A DNA stretch of 64,000 nt from Nibribacter ruber (GTDB lineage: Bacteria > Bacteroidota > Bacteroidia > Cytophagales > Hymenobacteraceae), in NCBI RefSeq assembly GCF_009913235.1, contig NZ_CP047897.1, positions 930,001-994,000 of the forward strand, given 5' to 3'. Shown here in pieces: positions 37,867 to 44,962 of this stretch (positions within the stretch are counted from its first letter, which is position 1; the number at the start of each line of letters is the position of its first letter). The notes under the pieces were generated by a model. That model saw only the letters and a program-made list of their open reading frames with translations, was not told where the DNA came from and did not search any database. Made by a program: the position numbers and the translations under genes.

Positions 37867-40800
37867 TTAGAAGGTTGCGTTTATCCCTAATGCAAAACTG
37901 CGCGTACGTGGATAAATACCGTAGTCAACCCCAAATCCAGATCCACCGCTTGTGCTCAATTCTGGGTCAATGCCAGAGTATCCTGTGATGACAAAAAGGT
38001 TGTTTGCCGTAAATGAGAATCTTAAAGATTTAACAGCTCCAAACTTTTCCGTATTCACATTATAACCTAGAGTAAGGTTTTCTAAACGAGCAAAATCTCC
38101 GTCTTCTAACCAATAGTCAGTAGCGTATGTCAAGTTATTGATGCCATCTTCTAAAGCGCTTTTCAACATGTTAGTCTGACCAAAGCTTCCCAGAGCACTC
38201 ATTGTAGCTCTTCTAGCATTGAAAATCTTATGACCGTGAGCACCTCGCACCACCATGTTCAAATCAAAGCTCTTGAATCGTGCAGATGGTGTAAACGCCC
38301 ATGTGAACTTAGGCAAGGCCTGACCAGCAACGTAACGATCTGGGTTTTCTCTGTTTCCATCAGAAATAACTCCGTCTCCATTTAAATCATCAATGATTTG
38401 GTTACCGTTGGCGTCAACCCCAGCGTGCTTGAACAAATAGAATGTTCCCAAGCTCTGACCAATGATTAAGTGAGAGATAGCATTGTTAGTTGAGGCTACC
38501 CCTGTTGTACCACCAGAAGCCCAAACAACGTAATCTGTCTCCAATGGTAAGCCGTTCAAAGAGCCGCTCAATTCTTTTACTTCGGTCTTAGTAGTAGATA
38601 CGTTACCCGCTAAAGTCACCCCTACGTTTTCATTGTCTACTAAAATATAACTTAAGCTAGCCTCAAGTCCTTTATTCATGATCTCACCAATGTTGGCTTT
38701 GATGGTTCCAAAAGGATATGGAGGTTGTGGCACCGCATAGTCAAACAGTAAGTCACTGGTTAAGCCATAGTATCCATCAAACGTACCAGAAAGCTTTCCT
38801 TCAAAGAAACCAAAGTCAATACCGGCGTTGTACATCTTCTTAACTTCCCACTGCAAGTCTCTGTTTTCGTTCTGGGTAATAGAGAAGTTAGGGATTACAG
38901 AGCCTCCAAAGAACACAGTCCCATCATTGTTCACTAAGCGTACAGAGTTTAATGGCCCTAAACCTTGCTGGTTACCGGTTTCACCGTAGCCAACTCGCAA
39001 TTTAAAGTCGTTCATCACATCCAAACCAGACATGAAGGCTTCTTCAGAAATTCTCCAGGCTCCAGAAACAGCAAAGAAGTTAGCCCATTTGTTGTTGGCT
39101 CCAAATACAGAAGAACCATCACGTCTAAAGCTGGCGCTCAACATATATCTATCTTTGAAAGAGTAGTTTACTCTACCAAGGAATGAAGCCAAAGTTCTGT
39201 CAGATTTATAAGAAGTAATGTTGCCCGCTTGGAACAAAGTAGGGTCTGACGATTGCAAACTGCTCAGGTTATTCTCAGTATCAACAGTAAACCCTCTGGC
39301 AGAAGCTCTAAAACCGTTATACACTTGTTGCTGCCACTCGTTTACGCCAATTACATCAATGCTGTGATCGCCGAATTCCTTTTTATAGTTCAAAATAAAG
39401 TTGAATAACTTCTCATCAGAAGAATTCAGTTCTCTGGAAGCAATACCGTCTGGCAAGTTCTGAATGTACAGGTTTCTTTCTGCACCAGTAAGGTTAGCAG
39501 GCACAACCCCTAGGTTTCTAGCGCTTTCCTGAGTAGTTCTAGCCGAAATGTAATTTTGGTACTCGCGGTCAGTTTTACGCCAAGAGCCAAAAGCAGTAGC
39601 GGTTAGGCCATTCAAGATTGTGTATTCCGCACGAAGGCTACCAAACAAATTGTTGGTTCTGTCGCCGTCTACAATCTCAGTAGTGCGAGCTACAGGGTTT
39701 AGGTAATTGAAACCGTTAGGATCAATAAAATATGGACCCGTGTCTTTGTTTAACGGATTCTCTACATAAATTGGATCTGTGGGTCTGCGATTGATGGCCT
39801 CTCCAATTCTACCGCCGTTATTGAAATCATTGGTGAGAACTGAAGTATTCAAATTGAAGGTTAATGCCAACTTGTCTTTGAAGGCCGACTGCATTCCCTG
39901 GAATCGGGCGATGTAGTTTTCAGAGTTTGACTTCTTGATGATACCTTGTTGCAGAATGCCTGTTAATGAAGTTCTGTAAGTAAAGTTTTCAGTACCTCCA
40001 GAAACAGCAAGGTTGTGTGTAGTAGTATACCCTCTACGAGTAATTGCATCTACCCAGTCTGTATCTCCTCCAAAGTCATAGGTGTTTTCGATACCTCTAG
40101 CCGCAGCGGCAGCTCTGTATTCAGAAGCATTTAGCAACTCATAGTTTTTAGCGATGGTTTCTACTGAACCCACGCCGCTGTATTCTACAGTGGTTGTGCC
40201 TGCAGAGCCTTTTTTAGTAGTCACCAAAACTACACCGGCTGCACCTCTAGACCCGTAAATAGCCGTAGCAGAAGCATCCTTCAAAATCTCAATAGACTCA
40301 ATCTCACTTGGTGGAATCTGCTTTAACAGGTTCAAGTCACCTTGAATACCGTCTACCACCACCAAAGGATCATTACCACCAATCAAAGAAGTAATCCCTC
40401 TAATCCGGATGCTAGGCGCCTGGCCCGGCTCACTACCCACTTGGTTGATGTTCACACCGGCCGCTCTACCATTGATTTGTTGTAATGGGCTGGTGATAGG
40501 TCCTGCGTTGAAATCTTTTTCATCTAAAGATGCAACAGAACCTGTCACGTCTCTTTTATTTTGAGTACCATACCCTACCACTACAATTTCATCTAAGGCC
40601 TTCGCATCAGACTGGAGGGTTACATTTACAGTTGGCTGTCCGGCAATGGCAACTTCCTTAGATAGAAAACCAATATAAGAGAATACCAAGGTTCCATTTG
40701 CCTGAGCATCAGACAAAGACAATGTATAACGGCCTTCAGCGTCTGTAGAAGTTCCGTTGGTAGAGCCTTTCAGGACTACCGTTACCCCTGCTAAGGGAGA

Positions 40801-40968
40801 TCCTTCCCCGCTAACAACACCAGAAACACTACGCTGCTGGGCTTGCACCAGACCGCTGCAAAGCAGAAAGAAGACCGTAGCCAGCACCAGAAATCCTGAT
40901 TTCTGAAACGGCCGTTTGCCTTGTGGTCCATGACTGGGAGGCAAATTTTTGAGTAATAATTTAAACAT
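37867..40968 (-). CDS. susC: SusC/RagA family TonB-dependent outer membrane transporter
   Basis: 1033 residues. After a basic N-terminal extension the signal segment (FLVLATVFFLLCSGLVQAQ) ends near residue 44. A carboxypeptidase-regulatory-like domain (VSGVVSGEGSPLAGVTVVLKG to about 125) follows, then the TonB box/plug region (DEIVVVGYGTQNKRDVTGS; IRIRGITSLIGGNDPLVVVDG) and the 22-strand barrel. It imports starch oligosaccharides with SusD. A candidate LacI operator lies at 41072-41085, about 105 bases before the ATG, and the regulator gene is divergent. Sampled lines of this gene are near 40-50% GC against about 55% in the glycogen genes, so composition differs. Confidence 0.95.
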   Translation of the reverse strand: MFKLLLKNLPPSHGPQGKRPFQKSGFLVLATVFFLLCSGLVQAQQRSVSGVVSGEGSPLAGVTVVLKGSTNGTSTDAEGRYTLSLSDAQANGTLVFSYIGFLSKEVAIAGQPTVNVTLQSDAKALDEIVVVGYGTQNKRDVTGSVASLDEKDFNAGPITSPLQQINGRAAGVNINQVGSEPGQAPSIRIRGITSLIGGNDPLVVVDGIQGDLNLLKQIPPSEIESIEILKDASATAIYGSRGAAGVVLVTTKKGSAGTTTVEYSGVGSVETIAKNYELLNASEYRAAAAARGIENTYDFGGDTDWVDAITRRGYTTTHNLAVSGGTENFTYRTSLTGILQQGIIKKSNSENYIARFQGMQSAFKDKLALTFNLNTSVLTNDFNNGGRIGEAINRRPTDPIYVENPLNKDTGPYFIDPNGFNYLNPVARTTEIVDGDRTNNLFGSLRAEYTILNGLTATAFGSWRKTDREYQNYISARTTQESARNLGVVPANLTGAERNLYIQNLPDGIASRELNSSDEKLFNFILNYKKEFGDHSIDVIGVNEWQQQVYNGFRASARGFTVDTENNLSSLQSSDPTLFQAGNITSYKSDRTLASFLGRVNYSFKDRYMLSASFRRDGSSVFGANNKWANFFAVSGAWRISEEAFMSGLDVMNDFKLRVGYGETGNQQGLGPLNSVRLVNNDGTVFFGGSVIPNFSITQNENRDLQWEVKKMYNAGIDFGFFEGKLSGTFDGYYGLTSDLLFDYAVPQPPYPFGTIKANIGEIMNKGLEASLSYILVDNENVGVTLAGNVSTTKTEVKELSGSLNGLPLETDYVVWASGGTTGVASTNNAISHLIIGQSLGTFYLFKHAGVDANGNQIIDDLNGDGVISDGNRENPDRYVAGQALPKFTWAFTPSARFKSFDLNMVVRGAHGHKIFNARRATMSALGSFGQTNMLKSALEDGINNLTYATDYWLEDGDFARLENLTLGYNVNTEKFGAVKSLRFSFTANNLFVITGYSGIDPELSTSGGSGFGVDYGIYPRTRSFALGINATF

Positions 40969-41071
40969 AGATAGAGGTTTAGGAATGATAGGTTAAAAGT
41001 TCAAGGTTCAATTCTCAGACCTGTGAGTTAAAATATTGGCTTTTAGTTATTTACCTTCAAAGCCAGTTCTT

Positions 41072-41085
41072 GGCAATCGATTTCC
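41072..41085. promoter_or_regulatory. Candidate LacI-type operator upstream of susC
   Basis: GGCAATCGATTTCC matches the perfect palindrome at 16920 in 13 of 14 positions. A second AAATCG half site overlaps on its right (minus strand TTAAATCGCTAAGG). A TTTG 10 bases downstream on the minus strand is a possible -33 element. Confidence 0.7.
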
Positions 41086-41235
41086 TTAGCGATTTAACAA
41101 CTTCTGCGCTAATTGCAAAGCGTTTTAGGCAGAATTAATCAATAAGTTTTAAGGATTTCCCAAAAATACGTCTTAAACACGTATGATTTTCAAAAATACC
41201 TTCCAGAATCGTCCCTTTATTAAAATATGTTTAAT

Positions 41236-41243
41236 TAGCTTTG
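41236..41243 (+). promoter_or_regulatory. -7 element of the LacI-type regulator gene
   Basis: TAGCTTTG fits TAnnTTTG exactly; TTTA at 41216-41219 may be the -33 element. It lies 72 bases before the ATG. Confidence 0.55.
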
Positions 41244-41296
41244 TTTGCTGCGTATCAGCTTAGCGGCTGTTACAGGCGCATTCTCCCAACATTTTA

Positions 41297-41306
41297 CGAA
41301 ATCGAT
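41297..41306. promoter_or_regulatory. Operator half site before the LacI-type gene
   Basis: CGAAATCGAT matches the left half and centre of the 14-bp palindrome; the right half is lost. It lies eight bases before the ATG at 41315, where binding could give autorepression. Confidence 0.45.
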
Positions 41307-41314
41307 GGTTCTCC

Positions 41315-42337
41315 ATGGCTAGAGTTACAATTCATGACATTGCGAAAAAGGTAAACACCACTGCCTCTACGGTTTCTAAGGCCCTGAACGATCACCCTTC
41401 CATTAGTACCGCCACCAAAGAACTCATCAAAGAAGCGGCCCAGAACCTAAACTACCGCCAGAACAGACTGGCCTCTTCCCTCCGCTCTGGCAGAACCAAC
41501 ATCATTGGCATTGTCATACCCAGTTCTGAGATAGGATTCTTCGCCACGGTAGTGCACGGCATTGAGAAAGTAGCTAGAAACCACGGGTACAACGTGCTGC
41601 TGTTTCAGTCTAACATTTTGGGCGAGTACGAGGTGGAAGGCATTGAGACGCTGCTTCACTCCAGCGTAGACGGCATCATTGCCTCCATTGCCAAAGACAC
41701 CACCACCTTGGACCATTACCTGGAGGTAAAAAAGAGAAAAGTACCATTGGTGCTGTTTGACCGCACCAAAGACGAGATTGGCGTGCCTTCTGTGGTGATT
41801 GATGACTACAAAGGAGCCTACATGGCCACGGAGCATTTGATTGAGCAGGGCTATACCCGTATTGCTCATATTTCTGGTGCCCAGCACGTAAAGATTTTCA
41901 ATGACCGTCTGCGGGGTTACGTAGACGCCCTTCGTGCCCACAACCTGACCGTAGATGATGATTTAATCCAATATGGTAAAAACTCCATTGAGTCTGGGAG
42001 GGCGTGTATGCAAGCTTTGTTGGAAGGCGCCAAAAAACCAGATGCCGTCTTTGCCGTTGAAGATTTCACCGCCCTGGGAGCGCAGCAGATAATAAAAAAG
42101 AGCGGCTATAGAATTCCGGAAGAAATCGGCTTGATTGGGTTCGGAAATGAGTCTTTCAGTCCGTTTATCACCCCAGGACTTTCCACTATAGACCAGCAGG
42201 CCGCACAGATGGGCGAAGAGGCATTTAAGATGTTTCTGCACCAAGTCAAAAACCCAACCATTGCTACTGAGTTAATTCCTAAACTGGTGCTGGACCCGGT
42301 GCTCATCATCAGAGAGTCCTCGGTAAGAAAATCATAG
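41315..42337 (+). CDS. LacI family transcriptional regulator of the starch/maltodextrin locus
   Basis: 340 residues. The N-terminal helix-turn-helix (VTIHDIAKKVNTTASTVSKALND) and the hinge helix (NRLASSLRSGRTNIIGIVIP) are standard, followed by the periplasmic-binding-protein-like sensor domain to the end. It sits divergent from susC and directly before a sugar transporter gene. In Bacteroidota, LacI-type regulators of this place usually answer maltose or maltodextrin; that ligand is inferred. Putative sites are the GGAAATCGATTTCC-like palindromes at 16920, 41072, 47838 and a half site at its own start. Whether it represses or activates cannot be told from site positions alone. Confidence 0.92.
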   Translation: MARVTIHDIAKKVNTTASTVSKALNDHPSISTATKELIKEAAQNLNYRQNRLASSLRSGRTNIIGIVIPSSEIGFFATVVHGIEKVARNHGYNVLLFQSNILGEYEVEGIETLLHSSVDGIIASIAKDTTTLDHYLEVKKRKVPLVLFDRTKDEIGVPSVVIDDYKGAYMATEHLIEQGYTRIAHISGAQHVKIFNDRLRGYVDALRAHNLTVDDDLIQYGKNSIESGRACMQALLEGAKKPDAVFAVEDFTALGAQQIIKKSGYRIPEEIGLIGFGNESFSPFITPGLSTIDQQAAQMGEEAFKMFLHQVKNPTIATELIPKLVLDPVLIIRESSVRKS

Positions 42338-42661
42338 GAATAGAGTTTTACTCTCAGCCTTCGCCCCTCTTTCGTTTTTGGCCTGTTTCTCAGGAAACAG
42401 GCCAAAAACGAAAGAGGGCTTTTTATTGTATCTCGCTTATTATGTTTACCAATCCCTGATGGCATAGAAGGAAATGCGATGGCTCCTTTGCTTATATCCC
42501 TTCCTGCTTCTCTACAATTCACTGTAGGAAACCCATGCATTTAAAGCAAAAAGTGTTTTTTCAGCACTTTTGCATCTGTTTGCCGCTTCTTCCTTTTCTC
42601 CTCTATTATCTTATTCCTATATTACCCATCCAAACTCTGACTAAACAAGACAAACCGCTTT
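42338..42661. other. Gap between the LacI-type regulator and the FucP-like transporter
   Basis: 324 bases. It holds palindrome copy 14, which is followed by CTTTTT and can act as the regulator gene terminator. The transporter therefore probably has its own promoter in 42420-42660. No gene or RNA was recognised. Confidence 0.6.
42365..42418. repeat. Dispersed intergenic palindrome, copy 14, acting as a terminator
   Basis: Outer arms CCCTCTTT/AAAGAGGG surround the core CGTTTTTGGCCTGTTTC and its perfect inverse with a 3-base loop (TCA), then CTTTTT. With 25 or more paired bases and a T-run it is the most terminator-like copy. Confidence 0.95.
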
Positions 42662-44281
42662 ATGGATCAACATTCTAGTAAAAGTTACAGCTCGGCGCTC
42701 TACACGCTGGCAATGGTATTTTTCTTCTGGGGCTTTCTGGCGGCCTCCAACGGGGTATTCATACCCTTCTGTAAATCGCATTTTAACCTGAGCCAGTTTC
42801 AGTCGCAGTTGATTGACTCGGCCTTCTACGGTGCTTACTTCATTGGCTCGCTGTTGCTATATCTTTATTCTACCAGCGTAGGGTATGATTTCCTGAACAA
42901 GATTGGCTATAAGAAAGGTATCATTTATGGCTTGATGGTGTCTGTAGTCGGCGCTTTGGTAATGATACCAGCGGTGAACACTGGCGAGTACCTGTTCATC
43001 TTGCTAGCATTTTTTGTCATTGCCTTGGGCTTTTCTTTGCAGCAAACCTCTGCCAACCCATTTGCCGTGGCGCTAGGTGATCCGGCCACCGGATCTCACC
43101 GCCTGAGCTTGGTGGGTGGCGTGAACTCCCTGGGAACTACCATCGGACCCATCATCATCACGCTAGTCCTTTTCGGAACGGTGGCGGCCACGCAAGAGCA
43201 AACAGAGTCAGCCCCTATCAGCTCCATTAACACCCTTTACTTGATTCTTGCAGGGGTATTTGTACTGGTGGCCGGCATCTTTGCGGCCCGAAACATGCCA
43301 AGAGTTACCTCAGACGAAGAGCCTGAGCGTAGTGGCAAGGCCACTGTTTCCTTGCTAGCTATTACGGGAACCATCATTGCCCTGGCCGTAGTGGGCAATT
43401 TGCTGCCTGAGAGCGAATCCGGAACCTCTACCATGATTCTTCTCATACTGGCCCTGGTAAGTGTTATTCTTATTCTGGTATTGTCTAACTTGGCTGCTCA
43501 AAAGAACGGCGAAGGCTGGGGTGCCATGAAATACCCTCAGCTTACCCTGGGCATGATTGCCATCTTTGTTTACGTGGGTGTGGAGGTAACCATTCAAAGC
43601 AACCTGGGTGCCCTGTTGCAGACCCCGGAGTTTGGCGGTTACAATGAGTCACAGATTTCTCATTTCATTTCCTTGTACTGGGGTAGTTTGATGATTGGCC
43701 GCTGGATGAGCGCGGTGACCGTGTTCAACGTTAGCAAGAACGCCAAATTGGTGTTAAGCATTCTGGTGCCATACATAGCTTTTGCCGTGGTATTGTTTGT
43801 GAATTACATTTCTGGCAATGACGTGAGCGACCTATATATTTACGCCGTTTGCATTGCCATCATGATTGCCGCCAACTTCTGGTCACAAGGCAAGCCTGCC
43901 AAACTTCTAATGGGCCTGGGCTTATTAGGAGTTGTAGCTATGCTCATTGGCTTGTTCACCACAGGTACCGTGGGCTTGTTCGCGTTTATCAGCGGCGGTT
44001 TGGTTTGCTCCATCATGTGGCCTAGCATCTTTGCGTTGAGCATCACGGGTTTAGGGAAATACACCAGCCAGGGCTCTTCGCTCCTCATCATGATGATTTT
44101 GGGAGGTGCCATCATTCCTCCGCTACAAGGCGGCATCGCGGACTTCACAGACATCCACTCATCGTATTGGGTGGCAGTGTTGTGCTTCGGGTACCTCACC
44201 TTCTTTGCCTGGAAAGTCTCTGGCATCTTAAAGAAACAAGGCCATGACATTGAAAACCTAAATGCTGAAGGAGGTCATTAA
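42662..44281 (+). CDS. MFS transporter, FucP/GluP (sugar:H+ symporter) family
   Basis: 539 residues with about 12 to 14 hydrophobic segments. The N-terminus ([26 protein letters not shown]) and [23 protein letters not shown]-type stretch are the hallmarks of the FucP/glucose-galactose carrier group; [14 protein letters not shown] also fits. It is longer than typical FucP (about 440), with an insert rich in hydrophobic residues near 180-290. It follows the LacI-type regulator, so it probably moves glucose or a maltose-derived sugar across the inner membrane. Confidence 0.87.
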   Translation: MDQHSSKSYSSALYTLAMVFFFWGFLAASNGVFIPFCKSHFNLSQFQSQLIDSAFYGAYFIGSLLLYLYSTSVGYDFLNKIGYKKGIIYGLMVSVVGALVMIPAVNTGEYLFILLAFFVIALGFSLQQTSANPFAVALGDPATGSHRLSLVGGVNSLGTTIGPIIITLVLFGTVAATQEQTESAPISSINTLYLILAGVFVLVAGIFAARNMPRVTSDEEPERSGKATVSLLAITGTIIALAVVGNLLPESESGTSTMILLILALVSVILILVLSNLAAQKNGEGWGAMKYPQLTLGMIAIFVYVGVEVTIQSNLGALLQTPEFGGYNESQISHFISLYWGSLMIGRWMSAVTVFNVSKNAKLVLSILVPYIAFAVVLFVNYISGNDVSDLYIYAVCIAIMIAANFWSQGKPAKLLMGLGLLGVVAMLIGLFTTGTVGLFAFISGGLVCSIMWPSIFALSITGLGKYTSQGSSLLIMMILGGAIIPPLQGGIADFTDIHSSYWVAVLCFGYLTFFAWKVSGILKKQGHDIENLNAEGGH

Positions 44282-44306
44282 TCTTCCTTCTTACTTAGAG
44301 TAACGC

Positions 44307-44340
44307 AAAAGGGCGAGTAATTCTACTCGCCCTTTTTTAT
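44307..44340 (+). terminator. Terminator of the FucP-like transporter gene
   Basis: A 13-bp stem (AAAAGGGCGAGTA with its inverse) with a 4-base loop runs into a TTTTTT tract. Confidence 0.93.
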
Positions 44341-44410
44341 ATGATTAATTAAATAACATTCCCCGATTACCCTTCAATTCTAGACTAACAAAATAACGCA
44401 TCATAAAAGG

Positions 44411-44487
44411 CCTTCCTTCCTTCCTTCCTTCCTTCCTTCCTTCCTTCCTTCCTTCCTTCCTTCCTTCCTTCCTTCCTTCCTTCCTTC
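44411..44487. repeat. (CCTT)n tetranucleotide microsatellite, about 19 copies
   Basis: 77 bases of uninterrupted CCTT repeat. Perfect tetranucleotide tracts this long are prone to slippage. It lies between the 3' ends of two convergent genes, not in a coding sequence or an evident promoter. Confidence 0.97.
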
Positions 44488-44518
44488 TTAACTATTGCTC
44501 CCCACCATTCTTTTGTCC

Positions 44519-44649
44519 TCCTGCAAGGACCTTGTGGGCAAGCTGCAACAACTTTAACTATGGAATCAGAACTGCCCTACTCCAGAAGAAAATGCAAAGT
44601 AGTTTCAAAGCCAAAGTCTGTCTAGGTCGCCAACAAGATTCTTGCAGGA
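44519..44649. repeat. Imperfect inverted repeat, MITE-like
   Basis: TCCTGCAAGGACCTTGTGGG at the left recurs inverted near 44626-44649 (GCCAACAAGATTCTTGCAGGA), with about 18 of 22 positions matching. The inside has no frame of note. It may be a decayed non-autonomous element. Confidence 0.5.
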
Positions 44650-44700
44650 AGACAAACTTATTAGTTGGATGTCCCTTGATTGCAGAAAGCTGAGTCACGC

Positions 44701-44738
44701 CGTTTTTGGCTTGTTTTCCAGTAAATACACCAAAAACG
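44701..44738. repeat. Dispersed intergenic palindrome, copy 15
   Basis: CGTTTTTGGCTTGTTTTCC, then GTAAATACACCAAAAACG; the right arm is partly decayed. Confidence 0.85.
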
Positions 44739-44851
44739 AAGGCAATTTTAGAAAGCTTGAAACGACTTTTCCTGCTCACTATAATTCCATTCTCCAGCAA
44801 AGAAATTAATTCAGCCTTCTCATCTTCTATTCAATTTAAGGAGACTCCCTT

Positions 44852-44889
44852 CGTTTTTGGCGTATTTCTTGGAAAAGAGGCCAAAAACG
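44852..44889. repeat. Dispersed intergenic palindrome, copy 16
   Basis: CGTTTTTGGCGTATTTCTT, then GGAAAAGAGGCCAAAAACG, with several arm mismatches. It lies 74 bases beyond the end of the minus-strand amylase gene. Confidence 0.85.
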
Positions 44890-44908
44890 GCTTCAAGGCC
44901 AGCTACAA

Positions 44909-44943
44909 AAAAGGCCAGCTACCGAAACGATAGCTGGCCTTTT
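44909..44943 (-). terminator. Terminator of the 939-residue amylase gene
   Basis: A 13-bp stem (AAAAGGCCAGCTA with its inverse) runs into a T-tract on the minus strand. A second copy of the left arm (AAGGCCAGCTAC) lies just outside at 44895-44906, a small direct duplication. Confidence 0.9.
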
Positions 44944-44962
44944 ACTTATCAACTGATTCTAG

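Larger units (their letters stand above)
40969..41314. other. Divergent control region between susC and the LacI-type regulator
   Basis: 346 bases without a gene. It holds the susC operator (41072-41085) with an extra AAATCG half site beside it, a clear -7 element for the regulator gene (41236-41243) and an operator half site just before the regulator ATG (41297-41306). Confidence 0.7.
44282..44962. other. Repeat-rich intergenic region between convergent transporter and amylase genes
   Basis: 681 bases with no convincing gene. In order: a terminator, a (CCTT)19 microsatellite, an imperfect inverted repeat of about 130 bp, palindrome copies 15 and 16, and the amylase terminator. Short minus-strand frames here run through the repeats and are not credible. 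Confidence 0.7.

Noticed and set aside
42106-42540. 144-codon minus-strand frame over the end of the LacI gene
   Set aside because: It is the shadow of the regulator gene and continues through palindrome copy 14.
44411-44487. CCTT tract as a CRISPR or coding repeat
   Set aside because: A simple 4-base repeat without spacers and outside any gene; no CRISPR array was seen in the window.
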